A DNA stretch of 64,000 bases from Marchantia polymorpha subsp. ruderalis (GCA_037833965.1 AP031351.1:19232501-19296500), one strand, 5' to 3'. Shown: positions 14,901 to 26,769, counted from the stretch's first letter. Notes: generated from the letters alone by a model not told the origin. Numbers and translations are program-made.

Positions 14901-15103
14901 GTTCGCCCAGATGACACTGCGAATAATAACGCGATGCAGCGCCAAAGCCCGCAGGCCATCGACCAGATTTTGAAATTTTCTCAGTTTGAAGTTCAAGATT
15001 TGAACTCCATCTTGATCCAGGGTTACTGTAAGAGAAAGGCGTTTCTTGTCCCCTTTATTTTTTCCTTGTCTATGTCTTCAGTTGGAGCTTTTGTTACTAC
15101 GAG
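8908..15103. other. Intergenic stretch with weak open frames only
   Basis: No family was recognised in these 6.2 kb. Noted and not called: an open stretch at 12535-12825 (+) lacking a start until an internal Met near its end; 13724-14116 (+, 130 codons) and 14461-14700 (+, 79 codons), with no known motif; a 10-bp perfect inverted repeat CTGTTATATC..GATATAACAG near 11750-11780; and two AGGGTTT motifs (telo-box-like, often upstream of plant genes) near 14808 and 14878. Composition is less AT-rich than 2-8 kb, so an unrecognised exon or non-coding transcript is possible. Confidence 0.5.
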
Positions 15104-15240
15104 TGTTGGAGTATTACTCTCCTACTATTATAGATGAAAGGTGAGGTAACTATCATCCCCTCTCATATAAATTAAATGTGTTATCTATCTACCCCACAAT
15201 GGTTCCTTTTTCATTCTATAGTTCATCATGGTATAAGAAT
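15104..15240 (+). mobile_element. Short Ty1/copia-type 5' LTR plus Met-tRNA-like PBS
   Basis: The segment starts TGTTGGAGTATTACTCTCCT, a typical copia LTR opening, and ends TTCATCA at 15228. TGGTATAAGAAT (15229-15240) follows directly and resembles the canonical initiator-tRNA-Met primer site TGGTATCAGAGC at 9 of 12 positions. The 125-bp LTR is very short, as in TRIM-like elements. Gypsy element G2 is inserted 36 bp downstream of the primer site. No second copy of this LTR was found, so the link to the copia coding fragments further right is an inference. Confidence 0.55.
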
Positions 15241-15302
15241 TAACTAACTTAATTAAACCTACTAGTAAAAAGTACATGTGAGCCGAAACTCCCCACCCTT
15301 CA

Positions 15303-15426
15303 GGGTTTGTAATCCAGTTGGGGGTTCAAGCTCCCATAATCCAACTTCTCTGATCTCAAGCCATGGGTTTGTAATCCAGTTGGGGGTTCAAGCTCCCATA
15401 ATCCAACTTCTCTGATCTCAAGCCAT
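15303..15426. repeat. 62-bp tandem duplication inside the G2 LTR
   Basis: Two almost identical 62-bp copies (15303-15364, 15365-15426) begin GGGTTTGTAATCCAG. The related LTR at 36550 has a single unit (about 36577), so this duplication arose in the G2 lineage. Confidence 0.85.
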
Positions 15427-15762
15427 GTGTTCAAAGTGTATTCAAGACAGTGAAATTATAAATACTCGCTTTTCCACAGACAAATTGTCCAGAACTAACA
15501 CTAACAACTTGCTGTCTGCTATTTTCACAAGAGTAGCAGACAAGCTCCTCGTAACATAAAGATCTATCCCAACTCTGGGTGACTTTCTCAATACTACGGC
15601 CGCTGCGGGCCTATCCTAGAATGAGTGCCACATCTCGGACACATTGCCTAAGTCAGGTAACACACCGGCAGCACGAGGTGACACCCTTCTTAACAGCAAT
15701 CTTCACACCCAGGGAACACGATTCTACTCTCAACACTTTGCTCGATTCTTCCTCTTAGTGAT

Positions 15763-18417
15763 TGTAATAACCCACCAAAGGCTAAAACTGCAGTATGGTG
15801 GTAAAAAGATCGAACCCACAGGGACAGAGGCAACACACAGAGTACAAAGTGTCACGTTTAACAGACTTTTGGAGAGTTTGAATTCTCAGGCGACTGTCAC
15901 TCCCAGAAATACTGCAGTGCTCGACTCGGAGGTCACTCGGAGGATGCTCGACTCGGAGGATGCTCGGAGGATGCACAGTGCAGCGTAAGTCACTCAACAC
16001 ACACACACACACACACCTGAAACTGGAAAAGCACAGCTCGGAGGTCGGTCAGGACCTCCGCTTAGGATTTTAGGGGGAAAGTATCTCAAAAGTTCACTCA
16101 GAGGCTCTGCAGGTAGTGACTCCCACTCCGGCTTTTACAGCTCTTCCGCCAGTTTCTGCTAGCGTAGGGAACCCGGATTGGACTTCCCACTTCGGAACGA
16201 AGTCCCTCATACGCAGTGGAAGTCACCCTCGACTCACACCAAGCGCAGAGAGTACATGCCCGACTGAGAACTCAACTGAGACACAATCCATTAACACACA
16301 CACATAACCTGAATTGATAACCAAGGTTTACACGAAGTAACAAAACTTCACTTTGGCATTCAGGGGAAACTTCCCGTAGGAGTACAATCAGGATATGTCA
16401 CTCGAAGGAGTAAGGGGGAACTGTTCAAGTATCTAACTCGCAACCGGCTCTTAGCATCAGAAATCACCCGCAGGTGCAGATCCGCACTACTCAAGTCTCT
16501 AACCGATGTACTAGCTCTGAACATTCAGCCAAAGGCCTTCAGCTACAACATGCGGTAACTTCACTATGCTGCAGCTCCTCTACGTGGTGCCAGGACCAAA
16601 TGCACAAACACGCCGAGAAAGTGAGTTCCTGATCTGCATTTCCGAACTGGAAGAATCCCAAGGCAAAACGCCTTGAACTACTTTATACCCTCTAAGGTCC
16701 TAACTAACACTACGTTACCCGCTAGGGTGCGAGCCGCAACAGATCCTACACCTGAGGAGTCGGCGGCTGCCTTCCCCTCTAACTTACAACCTAAATCTAA
16801 CCCTAACCCTAAATCTGAATCCTAAGCCTACTGCACAGAGCCGCCAGCGTCTTTACATCCAAGATCTGAGGCTGAATATTTGCAGGCATGCGTGGCCGAC
16901 TGAGATCAACGGTCCCACCAAATTTCAGATCCATCCGACCGTCCATCGCAAAGATATGGACTCCGCAAGATCTCTGAACCGCATCCGGTTCGCCGACCTC
17001 GAGTTCGCCGACCCCGAGTTCGCCGGCTTGAAGTTCGCCGACCTTGAAGTTCGCCGACCTCAAGTTCGCCGACTCCGAGTTCTCCGACCTCGAGTTCGCC
17101 GAAGGCGTTGACCGCCGAAGACGCACTTCCGCACCTTTGCCTATTTGTAACAGTCACTCCCGACACCCATAACTCACAGATCCTTGATCCGTTTCAAGAG
17201 TTCTTGGGCTCGTTGGAACGAGCGCGTTGAGCTCTTTCTAACGAGATCCTAACTGAGTCAAACCGTTACGAGTTGAAAGAGTTATGCCGGTTTTATCCTT
17301 CGCCGAAGGCACACTGTCGAAGGCTTGTTATCTGTTATCGCCGAAGGCGCCCGCACGATGTTTCGCCGACTCTGAGTTCTCCGACCTCAAGTTCGCCGAC
17401 TCCGAGTTTGCCGACTTTAAGTTCTCCGACCCCGAGTTTGCCGACCTCAAGTTCGCCGACTCCGAGTTTGCCGACTTGAAGTTCTCCGACCTCGAGTTCG
17501 CCGACCTTCCGGACTCGAGTTCGCCGCAGTGGAGCGTATGCGTCGACTATGTTGTCTTTTCCCAACCTGCCCATCGCCGGAGGCGTATCGCCGCTGGCGT
17601 ATTCCTTCTCCGTCGGCGCCTCGCTGGAGCCGCACATTAAATCGGCGCGAATCACGCCGGCGCGTATTCGTACCACCTGTTTGTCCGTTCTGCCCGCATA
17701 TCGACGACGGCGCATATCCCGCCGGAGCGAATTATGCCAGCGCACCCGCCTGTCCGCGCCACGTCGGAGGCGTACCGCCGGCCGGCGCTTCTCTTCCGCT
17801 CCGCAGCCGCCAAAGGCACTTCCGCCTCTGAGTTGATCTCCTCTTATGAGAGCGTGGTTCCGCCGAAGGCGTACGGGAGTCCTCTCCGACGGTGAACCCT
17901 AGCGCGAATAGCGCATGTCCGGATGCGAGTTTTCCGACGCTCATAACTTCTTCGTCCCTGATCCATCTCCAGCGCTCTTGGGCTCGTTAGAACGAGCGTC
18001 TTGAGCTCTTTCCAATGAGACCTCAACCAACTAGAACTACCGTGAATCCTGATCGTTATGAAGGTTTCCCTCCCGCGCCAACGGCGCATCGCCGAAGGCG
18101 CACTCATGGTCGGAAGCCTTCAGAGGTCCTTGCCGGCTTCTGACGTCTTCAGCGACATCTCCTCCGGAGTTGTCTGTGCCGGAAGCGTACCTTCTCTAAG
18201 TGTTGGAAGCGCGTGGGTAGAGACACCTCAGTAAAGGAGATATTGCCGAAGGCGTTTGGCGTTGGTACGTCCAACTCAGCGATTCTTCGTGACCTCGTGA
18301 CGATCTCCTCAATCCACTCTATTTAACGTACCATTTCCTAACTACAGACACTGCTTTGGTACTTCTTTTCTAAAATTGTTTAAATTCTGCAAAAAAAACA
18401 AAAAGTGTGTTACCACA
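15763..18417 (-). mobile_element. 3' LTR of G1 (LTR family 1, copy A)
   Basis: 2,655 bp. On the minus strand it starts TGTGGTAACACAC (18417) and ends GGGTTATTACA (15763), with TG..CA termini. A polypurine tract abuts its start. About 0.96 kb at one end and 0.91 kb at the other are closely similar to the ends of 30225-34682, but the middle (about 16726-17504) is unrelated to that copy. Here it holds 15-bp minisatellite tracts, a short run of CCCTAA-like repeats (16790-16820) and a segment (17130-17300) resembling G2's LTR. Confidence 0.88.
16988..17525. repeat. Two 15-bp-period minisatellite tracts within LTR copy A
   Basis: Variants of GTTCGCCGACCTCGA repeat with 15-bp period at 16988-17103 and 17361-17525. 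Because the period is divisible by three, several frames give artificial pentapeptide repeats (VGELE or FADSE types). The tracts occupy the position where the related LTR at 30225 carries a long reading frame. Confidence 0.8.
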
Positions 18418-18435
18418 TGCCCCTCTCCTCAATTG
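18418..18435 (-). promoter_or_regulatory. Polypurine tract of G1
   Basis: On the minus strand the bases directly before the 3' LTR read AATTGAGGAGAGGGGCA and then TGTGG. A purine run at this point is the expected plus-strand primer of an LTR element. It fixes the LTR boundary and the orientation of LTR family 1. Confidence 0.8.
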
Positions 18436-18454
18436 TGAGCGCCCATGCGAACAT

Positions 18455-20596
18455 TTACACGTGGTATTTCTTCAGACGCCACCCGTTCACGCGGGTGCCT
18501 AGCCATTCCCCTGTCAATTCTGCGAGCTGGATCGAGCCATTGGAGAAAACTTTGATCACCTTGTAGGGCCCCATCCATCTCAAGTGTAGCTTGCCTGGAA
18601 ATCGGGCATGTCTGCTGTCATAGAGCAGGGCCAAGTCGCCCTTCTCGAGTAGTACTGGTTTGAGTCTCTGATCGTACTTCTCCTTCCGCCTAAGCTGTAG
18701 TTGTTTTGTTCGATCTTCCGCCTCTTGACGTCTTTCTTCCAGTGCCATGACTTCTTGCAGTCGATAGATCTGACTTTCTTCCGCATCCAGCCTCCTCTTA
18801 TCTAAGGTCCGCTTTGTGGGTATCTCGAATTCTATAGGTAAGATTGGATGCTGCCCATATACCAGAAAGTAAGGCGTTTGTCTGGTGGTGACTTTCTCTG
18901 CAGTTCTGTATGCCCATAAGGCGGCTGGTAACTTTGTGTCCCAGTCGTGCGCATGGTTCACAGTCACCTTGAGGAGTATCTTGCAGAGCAATCCATTGGA
19001 CTTCTCTGTCAGACCATTCGCCTTGGGATTGTATGGGGTAGTCTTCCGATGTTTAATCTGGAAGTGCCGCGTCAGATTCTCTATCACCTGATTCAAAAAG
19101 TGCGTTCCCCTGTCACTGACTATTTCTAGGGGACACCCGTAGCATGTGATGATCGATTCAAATACGAACATTGCTACTGTTGCTGCGTCGTCCTTCCGTG
19201 TAGCCTCTGCCTCCACCATCTTGGTCGCATAGTCCGTTGCTACCAATATGTAGCGCCTGCGAGTGTGTTTAGTGACAGGTTGTATAGGTCCCACGAAGTC
19301 GATTCCCCATTTTTCAAATGGTGCCAAGGGCATGATCGGTGTAAGAGGCCATCTTGTGGTCAGAGTCGGTCTTCCCGTCCTCTGGCAGCTATCACATTTG
19401 CAAATGTAGTCGTGTACATCTTTAAACATCGTTGGCCACCAGTATCCTGCATTCACAATTTTGGTCACCGTATTCCTGGTGGCGTAATGACCACCAACGT
19501 CTTCTGTGTGCATTGCTCTAACAACACGCGGAACTTCAGACTCCTCTAAGCATCTGCACAGCCTCTCATCTGCCATCTTCTTGAATAAGACCCCCTGTTG
19601 AAGCTGGTAAGGTCCAGCTTTATGCACGAAGACTGTTTGCTGCTTCACATCCAATCCTTCCGGACATTGGAGTGTGAGCAGAAACCTGTATAGGTCCGCA
19701 TACCTAGACTCATGGCCGGCGGACAACTGAAAAAGTTGTTCGTCGGGGAAATCATCCACTACTTCCTCTTCTATGGGTTCGGTCCATAGTCTGGAGAGGT
19801 AGTCCGCGTTTTCGTGGTGAGCGCCCTTCCTAGTCTGCACAGTGTAGGTGAATTCCTGCAGCAGTAGTACCCACCTGGCAATACGTCCAGACAGATCCGC
19901 CTTCTTCACTAGGTGCTGTAATGCGTAGTGATCCACATGAAACACAAACTCATAGCAGATCAAATAATGTCTGAACTTCTTACAGGAGTATACCATTCCC
20001 AACGCCTCCCTCTCAGTTGTTGTGTACTTCTTTTCTGCTACTGACAACTGACGGCTCGCGAAGTAAATCGGGTAGTCCTTCTTGTTGTCGTCCTTCTGAC
20101 TGAGAACTACTCCGATTGCAAATGCCGACGTGTCTACATAGACATGGAAGGGTCTGTTCCAATCCGGGCTCCTCAGAACCGGAGCAGTCGTCAGTTTAGC
20201 TTTGAGTGTTTCAAAGGCTAGCTGTTGCTCTTTGCCCCACACATAAGGCTCCTCCTTCTTAAGCAGCTTTGTTAGATCGGCTGCCAAGATTGCGTACATA
20301 TTTATGAACCTTTTGTAATAGCCCACATGGCCAAGAAAGGCTCTCAACTCGCGCAGGTTCGTCGGCGGCTGAAGTTCGAGAATAATCTTCACCTTCTCGA
20401 CATCCACCGCAATGCCGTCGGACGAAACTCTGTGCCCCAGCAGAATCCCGCTGGTCATAAAGAATAAACACTTCTCAGGGTGCAAGGACAAGCTGCTTTC
20501 CCGACATCTGTCAAACGTCTGCCGAAGGTGGTTAAGGTGCTCCGACCTCTTACCGAAGACACAAAAGTCATCGGGTGTCAAGGGTTGACGTCTCAA
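18455..20596 (-). pseudogene. G1 pol remnant: RT C-terminus, RNase H, integrase
   Basis: An open frame of 713 codons, but only the 3' part of a gypsy pol. It starts at the tail of the reverse transcriptase active-site motif (PDDFCVFGKRSEHL), so protease and most of the RT palm and fingers are gone. RNase H follows (PFHVYVDTSAF, YASRQLSVAEKKY), ending near ADYLSRL. The integrase has an H2C2 zinc-binding region (GHYATRNTV..CKCDSCQR) and a DDE core: Asp in WGIDFVG, Asp in IVSDRGTHF, Glu in NGLTEKSNG. There is no chromodomain. The 29-bp overlap with gag in another frame marks an internal deletion joint. It ends 37 bp before the 3' LTR. The integrase half looks intact, so decay is mainly by deletion. 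Confidence 0.88.
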
Positions 20597-21413
20597 AGGT
20601 CTCCGCCGAAGATATCACATCTTGGATTGTGTCAGCGTTGCTCCTCCTGCAGAAGGTCTCCATTTCTCGTGAGAGCCCTGTCACATACCAGTCCACTGCT
20701 TGTTGTACAGAAAAAGGTTCTCTTGGGCCTGTCTTGAGAATTCGATCTAGGAGGTCTTGGAATCTCTCCGTATAGTCTCGAAGATTCTCCTTCCGTTCGC
20801 GTCGAAGATTTCGAAGTCGGGTCAGTACTCGACTGTCATATCCGAGTTCGCGAAACCGCCTCAGAAACTTCTCCTTGAGCTGAGCCCAGGTCCGGATGCC
20901 AGTGGGATCGGTACTCTCATGATTATACCAGCTACGAGCTCTCTTGCGCAGCAGGCTAGGAAAGATTCGCAATCTGTCTTCATCACTGGTCTCGCGATTG
21001 GTGATGGAGACAGACTCGAAGAGTTTTATGTATGAATATGCATCATCGTCGTCGCCCGTTCCCTTGTACCTTGGATACAAATGTTTTGTGAAAGGTTGGG
21101 AAAACACCTGGCGGAGATTGGCTTGATGGTCTGCCATTGGTGATCCTGTCAACGGACTGCTCCTAGGTTGGCCTAACCCAGGAAGAGTTTTTGTCGGAGG
21201 GATCTCCAATAGAACCGTTAGCTCAATGCTCGCGGTAGGTGAACTAGAACGCCTTTGGCTTCCAGCAGTCGGCGATGGCGATCTTTCTGCAGAGTTCTCA
21301 CCTTGAGTCTTCTTTTTAGTTCGCCGTTTTGCTTCTACGGCTTTTTCCGAATCTCGACGGAGCTTACGTGTGGCTCTCGCACTCAGTTCTCCCACACCAT
21401 CGCTCGTCGACAT
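20568..21413 (-). pseudogene. G1 gag, 3' truncated
   Basis: 281 codons. An N-terminal basic and Ser-rich region is followed by a retrotransposon gag core (PF03732-like): YPRYKGTGDDDDAYSYIKLFES, ARSWYNHE, TWAQLKEKFLRRF, LRDYTERFQDLLDRI. No CCHC zinc knuckle remains. The frame closes where the internal deletion fuses gag to the RT tail. Gag would form the virus-like particle that packages element RNA; this copy should not support a full cycle. Confidence 0.85.
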
Positions 21414-21481
21414 TCACCGACTGTCGACATTCACCGACATTCGTCGACATGTCCTTGTGGTCCTCTCCCCTCCTCTTCGAA

Positions 21482-22752
21482 CTATCAGATTCCACCCACA
21501 ATGTCGAGTATCAGATTTCAGTCTCAAGGCCTCAGTTCCCACCTTAGATTTTAGTTCCACTCCCAATACCTACTCAGATTTCGGTGTCAATTTCTCAGCT
21601 TTCACCTTCAGACCCCACCAGATTTCTCTCTCAGATTTAACTCTCACTTTTCAGTTTCAAATTCAGATCCCGACTGTAAGATTTCAGTCTCAGATTTCAC
21701 TTCGATTTCAACTCCCACTCTCAAAACCTCCACTTTGATTTCAGCTCCCACTCACAGATTCGACACCTCAATCTCAGATCCCGATTAAATTTCACTCTCA
21801 GATACGACTCTCCACCCTCGAGAGTTTGCTCCCTACTCCTTCGAATTCTCTACACTCCCCTCCTAATTCTCACCACTTCCTTGCAAAAATCACTCACATC
21901 CACACTATATTCCTCCTACTGATACCACCAGCGTCTTCACACAATGGCACACCACACAATCTCTATCCCCAAGCCGAAAATTCCTCTCCAAAAGTCCAAG
22001 GGCCGAGGTGCCCACAGGCCACTTGCATGCCGCACTTGCACATTCCACATTCATGACCACGCTGACCTCAACTGTCGGAAATCTTGTTCCACGCACCGCC
22101 AAAGGCATCCTACCGCCGAAGTCCCTTGCGCCGAAGGCACCCTCCCGCATCCCCGAAGGCGTCCGTCACCGAAGACGTCCGTCGCCGAAGGCCCTTCACC
22201 TAACCATATCCGCCACTTTAGACACTCATAACTCATTGGTTTTTGATCCGTTTCAAGAGTTCTTGGTCTCGTTGAAACAAGCGTTGCAAGCTCTTTTGAA
22301 AAAGACCCTAATTGAGTCAAACCATTAAGAATTGAAAAAGTTATCACGGTTTTACCCTTCCGCCGAAGGCACTCTCCCGCATCCCCGAAGGCGTCCGTCG
22401 CCGAAGGCCCTTCACCTAACCATATCCGCCACTTTAGACACTCATAACTCATTGACTTTTGATACGTTTCAAGAGTTCTTGGTTTCGTTGGAAAAAGCGT
22501 CGCAAGCTATTTCCAACAAGACCCTAACTGAGTCAAACCGTTAAGAATTGTAAAAGTTATCACGGTTTTACCCTTCCGCCGAAGGCCTTGCCCCGAAGGC
22601 CCTTCCGCACCTTTGCCTACTAGCTATTACACCAACTCCTAATCTTACCAAAACTTTCAGAAAACCCCAAGCATAATTTTGCAAGAGCTTAAATCTAGAA
22701 TTTTAACTCTCATCAGGTTAAAAAGACATGTGAGCGCATTTTTGTGCTCACA
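21482..22752 (-). mobile_element. Right-hand part of the G2 3' LTR (LTR family 2)
   Basis: It aligns with 37101-38431, from CTATCAGATTCCACCCA to GTGCTCACA. It contains two copies of a module (22226-22358, 22441-22573) with the form CATAACTCATTGA..GATCCGTTTCAAGAG..CTCGTTGGAACGAGCG, plus many GCCGAAGGC motifs. The minus-strand start is TGTGAGCACAAAAATGCGCT. Confidence 0.85.
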
Positions 22753-22810
22753 TCATTGGCGACCATCAGGGGAAGATTCCAGAATCTCTAGCTCCACAGG
22801 CTAGATAGCC

Positions 22811-25361
22811 TCAAATCCGGTATTTCTTGCATCTACTTCCCGCGGTGCGTGTGGAAAAGACTTCTCCATTCAAGGTTTCTAACAGCACTGAGTTGTTTGG
22901 AAATACCTCACGAATCAGATAAAGTTCTAACCATACTGCATCAAACTTTCCTGGGAACTCAAGCTTCCTACCATCCTGGAGCATCACCATCATACTTGGC
23001 CTCAACGTCCTTTCTTATGCTTCTTGTCAAAGGTGATTTTTCTCCTCCGTTGAATGGCCTCAATATGTTGAGCGCTCATTCTTCTCCTCTCATCAAGCTC
23101 TTCTAATGTCGTTAGCCTATTCATCAATAACTGTTTGTTTGTAAGCCGTGACTGCACTGCAACTCGAAGTGATTCCACCTCGAATTCGATGGGGAGAGTG
23201 GCCTCCAATCCATACACTAACGAAACCGGCGTTGCCTGGGTCGTTACCTTAAAAGTTGTCCGATAAGCCCACAATGCTGCTGTCAGCTTGGTGTCCCAAT
23301 CCCTTTTTGAGTCAACCACCATCTTGCAAAGTATGCTCACCAATATTCCATTGACTCGTTCTGTCTGACCATTTGTCTGCGGATGATAAGGAGTCGTTTT
23401 CCTATGATCTATCTTAAACCTATCTGTTAATTCTTGAAACATCTCGTTCAAGAAGTGCATGCCCCTATCGCTAACCAGAATCTTGGGACATCTAAACCTT
23501 GAAATGATGTTTTCGTACATGAATGTGGCGGCATGAGCAACCGTATTCGTCTTCACCGCTTTCGCTTCCGCCCACTTTGTCAAGTATTCTGTCGCAACTA
23601 TGATGTAGGCCATGCCTCTTGACGAATGAGGATGAATCTCACCGATATAATCAATTCTCCATTGTTCAAAAGGTACGAGAGGCAATGAAACGTGCAGAGG
23701 CATCTCCATTCGAAGGTCATTCCTAGCATACCTTTGACAGGCATCACAGTGCTTCACATATTCATAAGAATCCCTAAACAACCTAGGCCAGAAGTATCCT
23801 GCTCTAAGTATTTTTTGACCTGTTAGTTGGCCAGAGAAATGTCCTCCACAAGCACTGTCGTGGCAAGCCTCTAAAATTGGGGGAACCTCCACTTCTGACA
23901 CACACCTTCTTAGAACACCATCAGCTCCCCTTCTAAACAATCTGTGGCCAATCACTGCAAAATGTATACTGTTGACTCTCACCTTCCTCCTTTACTCCTT
24001 AGTCCAATCACCTGACAACTGCTGAGTTGTCAAAAACTCTACTACTCCAGCGTACCATTCTGGCTGAGCTGTTACTACAAAAAGACTATCATCTATCAGT
24101 CTATCATCTAATGGACTGGTCCCTACATCCTCCGACAACCTAGATAGATGATCGGCCTGCAAGTGCATGCGACGAGGTTTATACTCCACAGTGTAGTCAA
24201 ATTCCTCAAGCAATAAAACCCACTTGGCCAATCTTCCACTAAGCTCCGCCTTGTTCACCAGATATTTGATTGCCATATGATCAACGAAAAAAACCACTCG
24301 ATTGAAAATCAGATAATGTCTAAACTTCTTGACTGAAAAAACCATGGCCAAGCACTCCCTCTCAGTAGAAGAATAGTTCCTCTCCGCTGGATTCAATTGC
24401 CTACTGGCATAAGCGATTGGCAGGTCCTTCCCCTTCTCCCATGTACAATGACACAACGCACTACCCACTACTACACTACTTGCATCGCAGAAAACGTAAA
24501 AAGTCATGCTTCAGTCAGGATGCCTCAACACTGGATAAGTACTCAGCTTGTACTTCAACTCTTCAAAAGCTTCTTGACAAGCATCTGTCCACTCAAACCT
24601 ATTCTCCTTCCTCAACAATTGAGTAATAGGCACTACAATCTTGGCAAAGTCAGGAATCAACTCTCTATACCATCCTACATGTCCCAATAACTTGGCTACC
24701 CCCTTGGCATTAGTAGGAGTTGCCAATCCTTCAATGACTGCAATTTTGTCTGGATCCGGTTCACTCCTCTTCTCACTCGCAACATAACCCAAAGGAACTC
24801 CTCTCTGAACACCTAGGAAGGTCTTGTCCGGATTCAGAGCTAGCTGCATTCTTCTACATCTAATGAGAGCTTCTCTGACACACTGCAGATGCTCACCAAC
24901 ACTGGACTGAGTGCTAAAATTGTCCACAAAAACTGTCATAGACTTGTATAACAGATTTGTGAAAATATACATCACTAACCTTTGGAATGTGGCAGGTGCA
25001 TGCACAGTCCGAAAGGCATAACAACCCATACAAAGGTTCCCCACGGAGTTGTGAAGGCTGTCTTATGAACGTCCTCCACAGCTATGAAAATCTGATTGTA
25101 GCCAGCGTATCCATCCATGAATGTGTACCTTGCATGACCTCCAACTTCCTCCAAAAGCAGAGTAATAAAAGGTAAAGGAAAGTGATCCTTCTGGGTACAA
25201 GCATTCAGCTTCCTATAATCCACACACACTCTAAGTTTCCCATTCTTCTTCTTGACCAAAACCATAGAAGAAACCCAATCCGTGATCTCTACCGGCTTAA
25301 TGAATCCAGCTTTGAGTAATCTCTCCAATTCTGCTCGAACTAACAACTGTAACTGCGGGTT
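22811..25361 (-). pseudogene. G2 pol pseudogene: RT, RNase H, integrase
   Basis: The frame reads right to left in five pieces. RT begins just inside the deletion joint (LVRAELERLLKAGFIKPVE) and continues DGYAGYNQ and VMPFGLC. The active site reads FVDN instead of xxDD, so the second catalytic Asp is Asn. A Trp codon before the RNase H section (HPD then MTFYVF) is now TGA near 24508. RNase H: FYVFCDASS to ADHLSRL. Integrase: HHCC region (HDSACGGHF..CDACQRY) and DDE core (IDYIGE; LVSDRGMHF; NGQTERVNG). Frameshifts lie near 25000, 23985 and 23003. It ends about 58 bp before the 3' LTR; no clear polypurine tract is visible there. Confidence 0.88.
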
Positions 25362-25718
25362 CGTCGCCGAAGGCCCTTCACCTAATCATATCTGCCACTT
25401 TAGACACTCATAACTCATTGACTTTTGATACGTTTCAAGAGTTCTTGGTTTTGTTGGAACAAGCGTCGCAAGCTCTTTTCAACAAGACCCTAACTGAGTC
25501 AAACCGTTAAGAATTGAAAAAGTTATCATGGTTTTACCGTTCCGCCAAAGGCCTTGTTCCGAAGGCCCTTCCGCACCTTTGCCTACTAGCTATTACACCA
25601 ACTCCTAATCTTACCAAAACTTTCAAAATACCCCAAGCATAATTTTGCAAGAGCTTAAATCCAGAATTTTAACTCTCATCATGTTAAAAAGACATGTGAG
25701 CGCATTTTTGTGCTCACA
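25362..25718 (-). mobile_element. Remnant of the G2 5' LTR
   Basis: These 357 bp match the outer end of LTR family 2 (compare 22400-22752), including one copy of the palindromic module (about 25407-25540), and end GTGCTCACA. Directly right is TSD GTACA. The left edge is a deletion joint to reverse transcriptase. Confidence 0.88.
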
Positions 25719-25923
25719 GTACACATCGCAACTATTAAGCGAGATAAAGATCATATTCAATGTGATTATAGCTACTTAAACTTCGTCACATAATAGAAAA
25801 TTGATACCAAAGACATCAACAACGTATTCATAGTTTTATACAAATATTAATTTTTGGTATTACAATATTTCATATTGTAGGTACAAACTTGTACTATAAC
25901 TCTAGGTGATATAATTGTAGAAT

Positions 25924-26580
25924 ATAATCACAGATGATCAATCTTCAAACTTGCTGAGCATGTCTGCAGTTTGATTTATTGTGGGTATATATTTTATAGA
26001 AATATCATGTTACTTTAACTTTTGTCTACAGAAGTGACCGTTGATTTCAAAGTGTTTAATACTATCATGAAAAACAAGATTGTTGGCCACTTAAATAGCA
26101 CTCTGATTGTCAACATGATTCCGGGTAGGATTTGAAGAATAGTATCCAATTTCTTTTAATAATCTATAAATCCAAGTCGCTTCCATCTCACGCATTAACC
26201 TTGTGCGCGGTGGAACTTGTTATTGTTTTAATTGCAAATTTGAATATCGCGCATAAGCTTGTGCGTGATATGTGGGTTTGCAATTCGATCGAGCAGTGTA
26301 AATTTGTTAATTGGAATTTCACTATACAGATGTGATGTGATGATCCCAAGGTGAATAGATAACGGCGAGTGGAGATGCATTCGTTCAAGTCTGCCGTGTA
26401 GTTGGAATCCGAATATCTTGAAGATTGTCATCCTTCCCATTGATGTAGAACATGTTGTATGAGGAATATGTCTTAATGTAACGGAATATGCCTTTAACAA
26501 TTGCGAGGTGAATTTAGTGAGTTTCATGCATGTACCTACTTGACTGATTGGTTGCAAATGCAATATGAGATCACTGACCG
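25924..26580 (-). pseudogene. Ty1/copia pol fragment (RT tail and RNase H), minus strand
   Basis: Minus-strand translation gives decayed copia signatures in order: a RYMHETH..IHLAIVKGIFRYIK segment near 26440-26540 (the stretch between RT and RNase H), STRRYLFTLGSS near 26350, and NQSAI*VANNLVFHDSIKHFEI then TADMLSKFE at about 25935-26105 (RNase H C-terminus). Stops and frameshifts are frequent. It is opposite in orientation to the copia fragment at 27540-27896, so it is either another element or an inverted half of the same one. Confidence 0.7.
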
Positions 26581-26769
26581 GTTAAGTATTTCAATTTAAA
26601 CCCTCTATGCCTATGTGGATCACAAATCTCTGAACTAATATGACGATGAGTTTACCAGATTACGACGCATGATAAACTGTTTTAGGACTACCAGTTTTGA
26701 CCATACCTGAAAATACATGCATTAGTTGCTATCGCAGAAACAAGGTCATATTCGCATTTCATATATCTA

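Larger units (their letters stand above)
15763..21481 (-). mobile_element. Ty3/gypsy retrotransposon G1, nested in the G2 3' LTR, 5' LTR lost
   Basis: Minus-strand order is gag (21413 to 20568), truncated pol (20596 to 18455), a polypurine tract, then the 3' LTR (18417 to 15763). It interrupts the G2 LTR: sequence left of 15760 aligns with 36550-36976 of the related LTR, and sequence from about 21482 aligns from 37101. About 124 bp of the related LTR (36977-37100) are missing here, together with G1's own 5' LTR and primer site, as one deletion across the right junction would produce. The right boundary is therefore approximate and no matching TSD is expected. Confidence 0.85.
15277..25718 (-). 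mobile_element. Ty3/gypsy LTR retrotransposon G2, internally deleted, with nested G1
   Basis: G2 is bounded by TGTGAGCC.. at 15277 and ..GTGCTCACA at 25718, and flanked by a perfect 5-bp duplication GTACA (15272-15276 and 25719-25723). The polyprotein is on the minus strand, so the 5' LTR is on the right. The 3' LTR is 15277-15762 plus about 21482-22752, split by nested element G1. The 5' LTR survives only as about 25362-25718. One deletion runs from inside the 5' LTR to the start of reverse transcriptase, removing the rest of that LTR, the primer site, gag and protease. A full related LTR lies at 36550-38431. The intact TSD shows that the outer ends are original. Confidence 0.9.

Noticed and set aside
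14934..15137. 67-codon plus-strand frame with a hydrophobic C-terminus
   Set aside because: Its end overlaps the start of a copia-type LTR (15104), and no homologous motif was seen.
16790..16830. CCCTAA-like repeats suggesting interstitial telomere sequence
   Set aside because: Only a few imperfect units, within an LTR; not evidence of a telomere.
16906..17745. Frames with pentapeptide-like repeats (VGELE, FADSE, SANLR types) on both strands
   Set aside because: They arise from 15-bp-period minisatellite tracts inside an LTR; several frames show repeats at once, which argues against a real pentapeptide-repeat protein.
22753..22775. TCATTGGCGACCATCAGGGG after the G2 LTR, resembling a gypsy primer-binding site on the plus strand
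   Set aside because: The adjacent pol is on the minus strand and ends here, and the TSD-defined element is minus oriented, so this end must be the 3' LTR junction; the likeness is probably chance.
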